Assembly: GCA_023392185.1 (NCBI GenBank)
Contig: JAEVZP010000181.1
Location: 1-10,201 of the forward strand
DNA length: 10,201 bases
Direction: 5' to 3'
Source of the DNA: Bacteroidota bacterium
GTDB taxonomy: Bacteria > Bacteroidota > Bacteroidia > Chitinophagales > Chitinophagaceae
In this document: positions 1-6,104 of the stretch, piece by piece
How positions within the stretch are numbered: position 1 is the stretch's first letter
How the letters are laid out: each line of letters starts with the position of its first letter
The notes under the pieces: generated by a model
What the model was told of the DNA's origin: nothing
What the model saw: only the letters and a program-made list of their open reading frames with translations
Databases searched by the model: none
Translations under genes and position numbers: made by a program

Positions 1-34
1 AACTGCTGCGAAGATAAGGGGAATGAAAAAAGAA

Positions 35-64
35 ATCCCGGAAAAAGGCGTCTTTTTCCGGGAT
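35..64 (-). terminator. Intrinsic terminator of the small disordered-protein gene
   Basis: A perfect 12-bp inverted repeat (35-46 pairs with 53-64; ATCCCGGAAAAA and its complement) encloses a 6-base loop. Read on the minus strand it is followed by TTCTTTTTTC, a U-rich tail. It lies about 55 bp beyond the stop codon at 118, so it probably ends the transcript carrying the 112-residue protein and perhaps mqo upstream of it. The rest of 1-117 shows no gene, only a short direct GGAACGGT repeat at 90-97 and 100-107. Confidence 0.8.
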
Positions 65-117
65 CTGAATCCTGTCGGGGAGCTTTTGGGGAACGGTTTG
101 GAACGGTCTCTTAACAG

Positions 118-456
118 CTAGCGGATCGCTCTTTTGCCAACGGCATCATTGCCGGGATGCTCCCCTTCCTTGCCGCCGCTGTCGGCCTCGCCGTAGGAAG
201 AAGGGCTTTCATATTCATCCCCCAGCTCGGGCGGCGTCACGGCTTTGCCTTCGGCTTCCGGGTTGGGCGGCGTCTGATTGCCGTCGGGCACACGCGAATC
301 CGGGCTTTGCGTGCCGCCATAGGGCGATCCCAGCCCATTTTCGTTGGCCATTTTGTTTGGATAATTTTGATCGGCGCCGTTGGTTTTCTGCGAGCGATCG
401 TTCGGATCGGTGTGCATATCGTTTTTGGCACCGGCAGGGATGGTAGGCTTTTTCAT
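118..456 (-). CDS. Small hydrophilic, probably disordered protein
   Basis: This 112-residue protein is not one I recognise. It is dominated by Pro, Gly, Asn, Asp, Ser, Glu and Lys, with no predicted membrane segment, no signal peptide and no cysteine. Acidic PxxP-like stretches occur around residues 62-76 and 80-100, so it is probably intrinsically disordered. The ATG at 456 is the only sensible start, although the upstream bases (CTTCTATC) hold no Shine-Dalgarno, which is usual in Bacteroidota. It lies 72 bp downstream of mqo on the same strand and is followed by a strong terminator, which supports it being transcribed. The opposite-strand reading frame here is Arg/Val-rich and looks like a shadow. 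Function is unknown; a stress- or desiccation-type hydrophilic protein is possible but is only a guess from composition. Confidence 0.6.
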   Translation of the reverse strand: MKKPTIPAGAKNDMHTDPNDRSQKTNGADQNYPNKMANENGLGSPYGGTQSPDSRVPDGNQTPPNPEAEGKAVTPPELGDEYESPSSYGEADSGGKEGEHPGNDAVGKRAIR

Positions 457-528
457 GATAGAAGATTTTTATAAAAACTGTTCTCACAGATACACTTTTT
501 TCCGGAACTGCTGCGGAGCGATGTCTTT

Positions 529-2016
529 TTAGCCCGTCAGTCCGAGTGTTTCGGCTGTTTCGCGGCGCAGGCGTTGTAGCAGTTCCGGGTTGTCGGCCAG
601 TTTTTGTCCGTAAGAAGGGATCAGTGCTTTGAGCTTTTGCTGCCATTGTGCCGAAGCCATTTGCTGCGGAAAACATTTGGCCAGCACGTTTAGCATGATG
701 TTGGCCGCTGTGCTTGCACCCGGCGAAGCGCCCAGCAGCGCTGCCAGGCTGCCGTCTGCCGTGCTGATCACTTCGGTACCAAACTCCAGTACGCCGCCGC
801 CTTTTTCATCGGCCTTGATGACCTGCACCCGCTGTCCGGCAATCACCAGTTCCCAGTCTTCCGGCCGGGCGTCGGGATAATAATTGTGAAGCGCTTTCAT
901 GCGGTCGGCGTCTGACTGCACCACCTGTTGAATGAGGTATTTAGTGAGCGGAATGTTGTGCCAGCCCGCGCCGAGCATTGGCATCAGATTGCCGAGGCGC
1001 AGACTTGCGGGTAGATCGGTGTAGGAGCCGTGTTTGAGGAATTTGGTGGAAAAGCCGGCGTAGGGTCCAAACAACAAGGCATCGTGGCCTTCAATCTTGC
1101 GCGTGTCCAGGTGCGGAACGCTCATCGGCGGTGCGCCTACGGCAGCCTTGCCATATACTTTGGATTTATGACGGGCAATGACGTCCGGGTTTTTACAGCG
1201 CAGCCACTCGCCCGAAACGGGAAAGCCGCCGTAGTGCCTGCCTTCCGGAATATCGGCGGCCTGCAACAGGTGGAGCGCGCCCCCGCCCGCGCCGATAAAT
1301 ACAAACGGCGCCTGGATGTTTTCCTGATAATCCTGGGCCAGATTCTTGACCCGAACCTGCCAGAAAGGCGCCCTATCGGGCATATCCCGGTTCCGGAACC
1401 GGTGCAGATCACGGACTTCGTAATTGTAAAAAACTTTAGCTCCACGGGCTTCCATACGGGAGATCAGGGTGCGGGTGAGCGTGCCGAAATCCACATCCGT
1501 ACCGATGGGCATACAGGTGGCGGCTACCGGCTCGGTCGGGTCACGGTCTTCCATAACCAGGGGCATCCATTCTTCAAGCGTAGTGCGGTCTTCTGCATAT
1601 TGCATCTCGGCAAAAAGCGGGCGCTTTTTCATAGCAGCAAAACGGGCACGCAGGAATTGCACGTTCTCCGGCCCCCATACAAATGCGCAATGCGGCACCG
1701 AGCGGATAAAAGACGGTGAGATAGCACCTTCGCGCACGAGGCTGGCCCAGAACTGCCGGGAAATCTCAAATGCTTCGGCAACAGTTTCGGCTTTTTGGGT
1801 GTCCACGGTGCCGTCGGGCAGCATGGGGGTATAATTCATTTCGCAAAAGCCGGAGTGGCCGGTGCCGGCGTTGTTCCAGGCGTCGGAGGATTCGGCGGCG
1901 GCGCGGTCGAGGCGTTCGTAGAGGTGAATTCGGAGGCTGGGATCGAGTTCCTGAAGCAGGGTGCCGAGCGTAGCGCTCATGATGCCCGCACCGATTAAAA
2001 CAATATCTGTTGACAT
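529..2016 (-). CDS. mqo: Malate:quinone oxidoreductase
   Basis: This is a membrane-associated FAD enzyme (EC 1.1.5.4) that oxidises malate to oxaloacetate and passes electrons directly to the quinone pool, replacing or supplementing NAD-dependent malate dehydrogenase in the TCA cycle. At 495 residues it has the usual family length. The N-terminal dinucleotide-binding motif GAGIMSATLG is at residues 9-18, with an acidic residue after the next strand (E34). The family block ESSDAWNNAGTGHSG is at 42-56, a second glycine-rich FAD contact IGAGGGAL at 241-248, the FGPYAGFSTKFLK block at 316-328, GQRVQVIK at 394-401, and the C-terminal GSLAALLGASPGAST at 422-436. All core motifs are intact. The start gives the FAD motif its normal position near the N terminus; no Shine-Dalgarno is visible. 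A 274-bp upstream region with two palindromes suggests its own promoter. The neighbours are not TCA genes, though sucD lies about 3 kb away. Confidence 0.97.
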   Translation of the reverse strand: MSTDIVLIGAGIMSATLGTLLQELDPSLRIHLYERLDRAAAESSDAWNNAGTGHSGFCEMNYTPMLPDGTVDTQKAETVAEAFEISRQFWASLVREGAISPSFIRSVPHCAFVWGPENVQFLRARFAAMKKRPLFAEMQYAEDRTTLEEWMPLVMEDRDPTEPVAATCMPIGTDVDFGTLTRTLISRMEARGAKVFYNYEVRDLHRFRNRDMPDRAPFWQVRVKNLAQDYQENIQAPFVFIGAGGGALHLLQAADIPEGRHYGGFPVSGEWLRCKNPDVIARHKSKVYGKAAVGAPPMSVPHLDTRKIEGHDALLFGPYAGFSTKFLKHGSYTDLPASLRLGNLMPMLGAGWHNIPLTKYLIQQVVQSDADRMKALHNYYPDARPEDWELVIAGQRVQVIKADEKGGGVLEFGTEVISTADGSLAALLGASPGASTAANIMLNVLAKCFPQQMASAQWQQKLKALIPSYGQKLADNPELLQRLRRETAETLGLTG

Positions 2017-2130
2017 GAAGGAATGTAAAAGACGGGTAAGCCTTTTACGTTCAAAAAACGGGCCGGGAGCTGCGCGCAGACTGCCTAAACCCTGCCTGCA
2101 CCCGCCCCCGGGCAGACGTATTTCTCTTTA

Positions 2131-2140
2131 TTTCCGGAAA
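2131..2140. repeat. TTTCCGGAAA palindrome, copy 1 of 6
   Basis: Exact 10-bp palindrome upstream of mqo; the other exact copies are at 2186, 5013, 7029, 7593 and 9573. Confidence 0.9.
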
Positions 2141-2185
2141 ATGTTGTCAACTCCACGTTCTCATGAGATTCTAACAGGGAGTCTG

Positions 2186-2195
2186 TTTCCGGAAA
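2186..2195. repeat. TTTCCGGAAA palindrome, copy 2 of 6
   Basis: Exact copy 55 bp from copy 1; both continue as TTTCCGGAAAATG. Confidence 0.9.
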
Positions 2196-2290
2196 ATGCC
2201 CTTGTTTTCTTTGCTTGAGGGATAGCGGCCTTATTTGATCCGCCCCGGGCGAACATGCCCATCCTTACAGGGGAACAAAAGATCGGCGTT

Positions 2291-3142
2291 CTAATACATG
2301 TAATACCCTTCCTTCAGATAATTGGGGCAGCGGTAGCTTTTGAGCTGAATGCTCAGGTTGATAGCGAAAACAAGGTATTGATCGAAGGTGGTAGTGTTTC
2401 CGCGCTGCTTGCCGGCACGCCCCAGCGGCATGGAAGCCACCTCGCGGCTGCGGTCCTGCAACAGATAAGCCGGATTGGGTGCCAGCGGATCGATATTAGG
2501 GAAATTTTCGGCCCCGACATAGGTGGCGCTCACGTCATCCAGATAGTCGGTCAGGGTGAGCCGGTCGGTCACCTCAATGCCCAGATTGAGACCCGGTCGC
2601 AGCCAGTATTTAACACCCATGCCTACCGGAAAACACACCGAGAAGCGACCGTATTTCCGGTCGTCATAGCCTATATTCTGGCCTTCGGTGCCCAGGCCGC
2701 GCAGTTTATAAGTGCCGCCGTTGACCTCGGCATACGGATCGAAGCTAAAGACCCCGACCCCGCCTGTCAGATAAGGCGTAAAGCGGCTGCCCAGTTCACC
2801 GGTGGCATAGCGGAAAAAGTTGAACTCGGCCAGTGCCGAAAGTTCCAGCACATTGGATTTAAAAGACAGATTGCGCAGCTTTTCAAATTCGTTGGCATTG
2901 TAGGCATCCGAATAGCCCACTTTGGTGTACAGCAGGTTGGTGCGCAGGGCAATGTAGGGCGTCAGGTGGAAGCGGGCAAAGGCACCCATGGCGGGCCGGA
3001 TGTAACGAAAACCGTAGTGATTGTTGAGATCTCCAAAATATTGGCTGCCACCGGCTGTAATGCCAAACTCATTTCCGCCGTAGTACGTCTGGCCGGTAGC
3101 CTGGAGGCCACAGCACATAAGAAGCAGAAAGAGATAGCGCAT
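2291..3142 (-). CDS. DUF6089-type outer-membrane beta-barrel protein
   Basis: The 283-residue protein starts at the ATG at 3142, chosen because it begins directly with a signal peptide (MRYLFLLLMCCGLQATGQ). The open frame continues upstream to 3277, but that extension has no family resemblance and would bury the signal. The mature part alternates aromatic and polar residues as an outer-membrane barrel does. It carries blocks I associate with Bacteroidota DUF6089 proteins: GGSQYFGDLN at residues 31-40, a YIRPAMG-like strand at 47-53, RNLSFKSNVLELS at 90-102, FTPYLTGGVGVFSFDP at 121-136, LGTEGQ at 150-155 and TDYLDDVSATY at 198-208. The two cysteines at residues 10-11 do not make a good lipobox (methionine at -1), so signal peptidase I processing is more likely. 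The role of the family is unknown beyond an outer-membrane location. The 97-residue membrane gene ends 97 bp upstream on the same strand. Confidence 0.87.
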   Translation of the reverse strand: MRYLFLLLMCCGLQATGQTYYGGNEFGITAGGSQYFGDLNNHYGFRYIRPAMGAFARFHLTPYIALRTNLLYTKVGYSDAYNANEFEKLRNLSFKSNVLELSALAEFNFFRYATGELGSRFTPYLTGGVGVFSFDPYAEVNGGTYKLRGLGTEGQNIGYDDRKYGRFSVCFPVGMGVKYWLRPGLNLGIEVTDRLTLTDYLDDVSATYVGAENFPNIDPLAPNPAYLLQDRSREVASMPLGRAGKQRGNTTTFDQYLVFAINLSIQLKSYRCPNYLKEGYYMY

Positions 3143-3239
3143 ATTGAGGGCTTTTTTTAAAAAGAAGAGGCCTGAACCAGAAGGCCGAACCGATAAAAGA
3201 GAACGCATCCGGTGGGCAAAAATTGTTTCTACAAAGCGC

Positions 3240-3533
3240 TTAACTCCATACAAAGCGTTGCAAAACAAACAAGACAATCCACAAAACGTTGATGACCATC
3301 AGCCCCCGCACCATGTGGGCCTGCCGGCGACGGTTGAAATACATCATGGCCAGCATATTGGGCAACACCGCCAGGGAAAGCACTTTGGAAGCGGTGCGCG
3401 GGTTGACAGCCAGCAACCTGGGGTACTGCTCAAACGAGACATCGGGCAACAGCCACAACTTCAGCAGCAGCGCCAGCACGATCGGCAGAACGAGGCCCAG
3501 CAAAACGCCGGGTAAAGGAGAGCGGTAGGCCAT
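3240..3533 (-). CDS. Small three-helix membrane protein
   Basis: The 97-residue protein shows three hydrophobic segments at about residues 7-29, 48-66 and 77-94, joined by a short loop containing SFEQYPRLLAVNPRTASK and a basic RRRQAH turn. I recall similar small conserved hypothetical membrane proteins across Bacteroidota with the same arrangement (hydrophobic helix, a SFE..L loop, K.LSL..LPN second helix), but no function is known. The ATG at 3533 is preferred: the frame runs open to 3743, but the extra 70 residues overlap the comA gene on the other strand and are not membrane-like. The gene is divergent from comA with 75 bp between starts, so both promoters must lie in 3534-3608. It may be co-transcribed with the DUF6089 gene. 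Confidence 0.75.
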   Translation of the reverse strand: MAYRSPLPGVLLGLVLPIVLALLLKLWLLPDVSFEQYPRLLAVNPRTASKVLSLAVLPNMLAMMYFNRRRQAHMVRGLMVINVLWIVLFVLQRFVWS

Positions 3534-3557
3534 AGTGGGGCAAGATACAGCAGCCTG

Positions 3558-3565
3558 TACCTTTG
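3558..3565 (+). promoter_or_regulatory. Possible -7 promoter box for the comA-like gene
   Basis: TACCTTTG matches the Bacteroidota -7 consensus TAnnTTTG exactly and lies 43 bp before the comA ATG. No clear TTG -33 element is seen at the usual spacing, so the call rests on the -7 box and its place in a 75-bp divergent intergenic region. Confidence 0.45.
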
Positions 3566-3608
3566 CCACCGCTTTCCCGCACACAAAAAAACAATCCTCT
3601 TCCCGAAA

Positions 3609-4379
3609 ATGACCGACTCTTTTCTGCTGAGCCAGATCCCCGACCGCACTGCTGCTCCCCGCACCTATGGCCTGACGATGGTTATGGATAAAGGCCTGGG
3701 TACCGAAGAAGCCCGCAACTTTCTTTCGGTAGCCGCGCCGCATGTTGATATTATAAAGCTAGGATTCGGCACGGCGCTGGTTTCGCGCAACCTGTCGGAG
3801 AAGTTGGTACTGTATAAAGAAGCCAATCTGCCGGTCTATTTTGGCGGGACGCTTTTTGAGGCGTTTCTGGTGCGCAATCAGTTCGATGATTACATTGCCC
3901 TGATGGAGCAGCATGGCATTACCCACGTAGAGGTTTCGGATGGCTCGCTGATCATTCCGCACGTCGAGAAATGCGGTTATATCGAGCAGCTGGCCAAGCG
4001 CGGCTTCACGGTTTTTTCGGAAGTAGGCTCCAAAGACGCGACCAATATTATGCCGCCCTATAAATGGATTGAGCTGATGCGCGCCGAACTCTCGGCCGGC
4101 TCTTCCTACGTCATTGCCGAAGCCCGCGAAGCCGGAAACGTAGGCATCTACCGCGACAGCGGCGAAGTGCGGCAAGGGCTGGTGCAGGAAATCCTCACCC
4201 AGATTCCGGAAAAACAAATCATCTGGGAAGCACCGCAGAAAGCGCAGCAGGTGTATTTCCTCGGCCTGCTCGGCGCCAATGTGAACCTGGGCAATATCGC
4301 CCCTTCGGAAGTGATTCCGCTCGAAGCTACCCGGCTCGGCCTGCGCGGCGATACGTTTCAGATGTTTTTGGAGAAGTAG
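3609..4379 (+). CDS. comA: Phosphosulfolactate synthase (ComA family)
   Basis: Family members join phosphoenolpyruvate and sulfite to give (2R)-phospho-3-sulfolactate, the first step of coenzyme M synthesis in methanogens and of sulfolactate formation in some bacteria. The 256-residue protein is full length for this TIM-barrel family. Motifs in order are GLTMVMDKGL (residues 21-30), KLGFGT (50-55), FGGTLFE (78-84), VSDGS (109-113), EVGSK (138-142), EAREAG (171-176), WEAP (206-209), NVNLGNI (224-230) and LEATRLGLRGDT (238-249). All are intact and rich in the acidic, lysine and glycine residues expected at the PEP/Mg2+ site. The start gives a normal short N-terminal leader. No comB, comC or other coenzyme M gene is adjacent, so the product may instead feed sulfolactate or sulfonolipid metabolism, which is inference. 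The gene ends at the tandem-repeat and hairpin region that probably terminates it. Confidence 0.9.
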   Translation: MTDSFLLSQIPDRTAAPRTYGLTMVMDKGLGTEEARNFLSVAAPHVDIIKLGFGTALVSRNLSEKLVLYKEANLPVYFGGTLFEAFLVRNQFDDYIALMEQHGITHVEVSDGSLIIPHVEKCGYIEQLAKRGFTVFSEVGSKDATNIMPPYKWIELMRAELSAGSSYVIAEAREAGNVGIYRDSGEVRQGLVQEILTQIPEKQIIWEAPQKAQQVYFLGLLGANVNLGNIAPSEVIPLEATRLGLRGDTFQMFLEK

Positions 4380-4393
4380 TTTTTGGAGCCGAA

Positions 4394-4463
4394 AGTAGCA
4401 GGTGTAAAGTATCAAGTATAAAGTATAAAGTATCAGGTATAAAGTATCAGGTATCAGGTATCG
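4394..4463. repeat. Heptanucleotide tandem repeat, ten units
   Basis: Seventy bases read as ten consecutive 7-bp units fitting RGTATMA, mostly AGTATCA, AGTATAA, GGTATAA and GGTATCA. The first two units (AGTAGCA, GGTGTAA) and the last (GGTATCG) are degenerate. The array begins 15 bp after the comA stop codon and ends 2 bp before the 31-bp hairpin. Seven is not a multiple of three, and the array lies outside any gene, so unit-number change would not alter a protein. It resembles the heptamer repeats common between genes in cyanobacteria and some Bacteroidota. Confidence 0.9.
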
Positions 4464-4464
4464 A

Positions 4465-4537
4465 GACAAAATAAAAAACGGAAGCGGTAGAGACGTCCTA
4501 TGGGACCGTCTCTACCGCTTCCGTTTTTTATTTTGTC
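4465..4537. terminator. 31-bp perfect hairpin, probable bidirectional terminator
   Basis: Arms 4465-4495 and 4507-4537 are perfect inverted complements of 31 bases around an 11-base loop (TCCTATGGGAC). The stem can extend into the loop with one bulged base. The inner stem is GC-rich (CGGAAGCGGTAGAGACG), and the right arm ends in TTTTTTATTTTG, a proper U-tract for the plus strand; the mirror image serves the minus strand. It follows comA by 85 bp and so probably ends comA, and could also block read-through from the minus strand. The GTAGAGACG core looks like palindromes that recur in multiple copies in other bacterial genomes, so it may also be a repetitive mobile element; that is from memory. 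Confidence 0.8.
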
Positions 4538-4602
4538 ATTCCGCCGAAGGCGGAATCTCAGAGATATACATGTGAGACCCCGCCTTCGGCGGGGTGACAA
4601 AA
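4531..4602. repeat. Second hairpin overlapping the first, REP/MITE-like
   Basis: Arms 4531-4560 and 4573-4602 form a 30-base inverted repeat matching at 26 positions; the four differences are two dinucleotides (TT against CC and AA against GG), and one of these allows G-U pairing on each strand. The loop is 12 bases. Each arm also contains its own small hairpin, CCGCC-GAA-GGCGG and its complement. The first seven bases, TTTTGTC at 4531-4537, are at the same time the end of the preceding 31-bp hairpin, so only one of the two full stems can form at once. The TGTCATTCCG...GGAATCTCA layout is that of dispersed repeats in other genomes. Confidence 0.8.
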
Positions 4603-4966
4603 CCAGTAGACGAGATTTTAGACAAAAGAGAATCCCTAAAGACACCCTATGGACTCCTTTTTTAATTTAAATAACATTCTCTATTTGTCTGCATAGTACT
4701 TATGTGAAGCGTTTCTACCGGCGATAGGAGAGCCCGGTATTTTACAGAGCTTTTCCGGAACCCGAAACCCGCTCGTTGCCCGTTACGGATGCAAAAAACA
4801 GCGCTACCTTGCTACAACGTGCTTCCTGAAACTGCCACGGATGACCCTGTTGCGCAATTTCATATTCTTCACGACTCACCTTCGCAAAAAGCTCGCTTCT
4901 GAAAGGCGTTTGGCAGCCGTTTGTCTTCTGTATCAAGCGGTACGACGGCCTCCCAAAACATGGGGC
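4603..4966. other. Gene-free stretch with an imperfect inverted repeat
   Basis: No convincing gene is seen between the hairpin cluster and the sucD terminator. An imperfect inverted repeat pairs 4620-4633 (AGACAAAAGAGAAT) with 4676-4690 (ATTCTCTATTTGTCT), with one unpaired A and a 42-base AT-rich loop. It carries the same GACAAA/TTTGTC ends as the neighbouring hairpins. A small TACCGG/CCGGTA stem lies at 4716-4739. A 78-codon minus-strand frame (4742-4978) starts inside the sucD terminator and resembles nothing I know; it could be a gene remnant but is not supported. Confidence 0.5.
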
Positions 4967-5015
4967 AAAATAGGACACCCGTCAGGTTTCAAAAACCTGA
5001 CGGGTGTCCTATTTT
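4967..5015 (-). terminator. 23-bp perfect hairpin, sucD terminator
   Basis: Arms 4967-4989 and 4993-5015 are perfect complements of 23 bases with a 3-base loop. The core is ACCCGTCAGGTTT with its complement. It lies 50 bp past the sucD stop, and on the minus strand the stem ends in ATTTT, so it can act as an intrinsic terminator. The palindrome TTTCCGGAAA (5013-5022) overlaps its right foot. Similar AACCTGACGGGT palindromes occur repeatedly in other Bacteroidota genomes as far as I recall, so it may also belong to a dispersed family. Confidence 0.75.
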
Positions 5016-5022
5016 CCGGAAA
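5013..5022. repeat. TTTCCGGAAA palindrome, copy 3 of 6
   Basis: Exact copy overlapping the foot of the sucD terminator hairpin, between that hairpin and the sucD stop. Confidence 0.9.
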
Positions 5023-5064
5023 AAAGAATCATTTTCCAACGCCCCGTACACGCAGGACCCCAAA

Positions 5065-5937
5065 CTACTTCTTCATCGCCTCAGCCAGCGTCTTGCCGAT
5101 GTCGGCCGGGGAATCCACCACGTGGATGCCGCACTCGCGCATAATCTGCATTTTGGCAGCAGCGGTGTCTTCTGCACCGCCTACGATGGCGCCGGCATGG
5201 CCCATGCGGCGACCCGGAGGGGCCGTCTGACCAGCGATAAAACCTACCACCGGCTTGCGCATATTGTCTTTCAGCCAGCGGGCGGCTTCGGCTTCCATGC
5301 CGCCACCGATTTCACCAATCATGATGATGGCGTCGGTTTGGTCGTCGTTCATCAGAAGCTCCACCGCCTCTTTGGTCGTCGTGCCGATGATCGGGTCGCC
5401 GCCAATACCAATAGCGGTAGAGATGCCGAGACCTGCTTTTACCGTTTGATCCGCAGCTTCATAGGTCAGGGTGCCGGATTTGGACACGATGCCCACGCGG
5501 CCCGGAACAAACACAAAGCCCGGCATGATGCCCACTTTGGCTTCGCCGGCGGTGATGACGCCCGGACAGTTGGGGCCGATGAGGCGACAGTCGTAATTGT
5601 TGATAAAATCGCGGGCTATGATCATGTCCTGCACCGGAATGCCTTCGGTAATGCAGATAATCACTTTGATCCCGGCTTCGGCGGCTTCCATAATGGCATC
5701 GGCAGCAAAAGCAGGCGGTACAAAGATGATCGACACATCGGCACCGGTCTTGTCAACAGCTTCTTTTACGGTATTAAACACGGGGCGGTCGAGGTGCTGC
5801 GTGCCGCCTTTGTTCGGCGTGACGCCGCCAACGACGTTGGTGCCGTATTCGATCATCTGGGTGGCGTGGAAGGTGCCTTCGGTGCCGGTAAAGCCCTGCA
5901 CGAGCACTTTAGAATCTTTGTTGACAAGTACAGCCAT
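5065..5937 (-). CDS. sucD: Succinyl-CoA ligase (ADP/GDP-forming), alpha subunit
   Basis: The alpha subunit of succinyl-CoA synthetase interconverts succinyl-CoA and succinate with substrate-level nucleotide phosphorylation in the TCA cycle, working as a complex with SucC. The 290-residue length matches the family. The N-terminal CoA-binding Rossmann domain has GFTGTEGTFH at residues 15-24 and NKGG at 42-45. GPNCPG is at 121-126 and SKSGTLTYE at 152-160. The active-site glutamate motif GEIGGG is at 208-213, and the phosphorylated histidine is H247 within GHAGAI (246-251). All catalytic features are present. sucC is not next to it, so the two subunits are encoded apart, which is common in Bacteroidota. 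The gene has its own -7-like box upstream and a strong hairpin downstream, consistent with a single-gene unit. Confidence 0.98.
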   Translation of the reverse strand: MAVLVNKDSKVLVQGFTGTEGTFHATQMIEYGTNVVGGVTPNKGGTQHLDRPVFNTVKEAVDKTGADVSIIFVPPAFAADAIMEAAEAGIKVIICITEGIPVQDMIIARDFINNYDCRLIGPNCPGVITAGEAKVGIMPGFVFVPGRVGIVSKSGTLTYEAADQTVKAGLGISTAIGIGGDPIIGTTTKEAVELLMNDDQTDAIIMIGEIGGGMEAEAARWLKDNMRKPVVGFIAGQTAPPGRRMGHAGAIVGGAEDTAAAKMQIMRECGIHVVDSPADIGKTLAEAMKK

Positions 5938-5993
5938 GAGATTTTTCTAAGAAAAGGTTTTTTATTGGAAAAAGCTTTTGGAGAAAAGCGTCG

Positions 5994-6001
5994 CAAAAGT
6001 A
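5994..6001 (-). promoter_or_regulatory. Probable -7 promoter box for sucD
   Basis: On the minus strand these bases read TACTTTTG, an exact match to TAnnTTTG, followed by CGACGC. The box is 56 bp upstream of the sucD ATG. No TTG -33 element is clear; a T-run (CTTTTTC) lies at about the right distance. Confidence 0.5.
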
Positions 6002-6104
6002 CGCAAAGGAGATTGGTGAAAAAGAATCCGGGCGGCTTTTCTTCCGGTGGTCAGTAAATGGCATTAAAACCGCAATAGACCTGCATTAATTCCGGAAAAA
6101 TACG

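Larger units (their letters stand above)
2017..2290. promoter_or_regulatory. Intergenic region upstream of mqo with paired palindromes
   Basis: These 274 bp lie between the mqo start and the stop of the DUF6089 gene, both on the minus strand. Two copies of the 13-mer TTTCCGGAAAATG occur at 2131-2143 and 2186-2198, exactly 55 bp apart. Each contains the perfect palindrome TTTCCGGAAA. A GC-rich stretch near 2090-2114 can form a weak hairpin. No good TAnnTTTG box in the mqo direction and no clear terminator for the DUF6089 gene were found. A small plus-strand reading frame crossing 1961-2218 is not convincing. That the pair acts as a control region for mqo is inference from position. Confidence 0.4.

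Noticed and set aside
157..474. 105-codon plus-strand frame opposite the small disordered-protein gene
   Set aside because: Arg/Val/Gly-rich composition typical of a shadow; the minus-strand gene has the matching terminator and a same-strand neighbour.
2255..3160. 301-codon plus-strand frame opposite the DUF6089 gene
   Set aside because: Antisense shadow of a well-matched family protein with a signal peptide.
3143..3277. N-terminal extension of the DUF6089 protein
   Set aside because: It would place the signal peptide at residue 46 and overlap the end of the upstream membrane gene.
529..3533. A single four-gene minus-strand operon from the membrane gene through mqo
   Set aside because: The 274-bp gap with paired palindromes before mqo makes a separate mqo promoter more likely, although read-through cannot be excluded.
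4394..4463. CRISPR-like array
   Set aside because: The repeats are 7 bp and contiguous with no spacers, so it is a simple tandem repeat.
4742..4978. 78-codon minus-strand reading frame in the gene-free region
   Set aside because: Its only start codon lies inside the sucD terminator hairpin, there is no recognisable family, and the composition is unremarkable. A gene remnant is possible but unsupported.
4921..6057. 378-codon plus-strand frame covering sucD
   Set aside because: It is the antisense shadow of sucD, whose protein is unmistakable, and it runs through the terminator hairpin.
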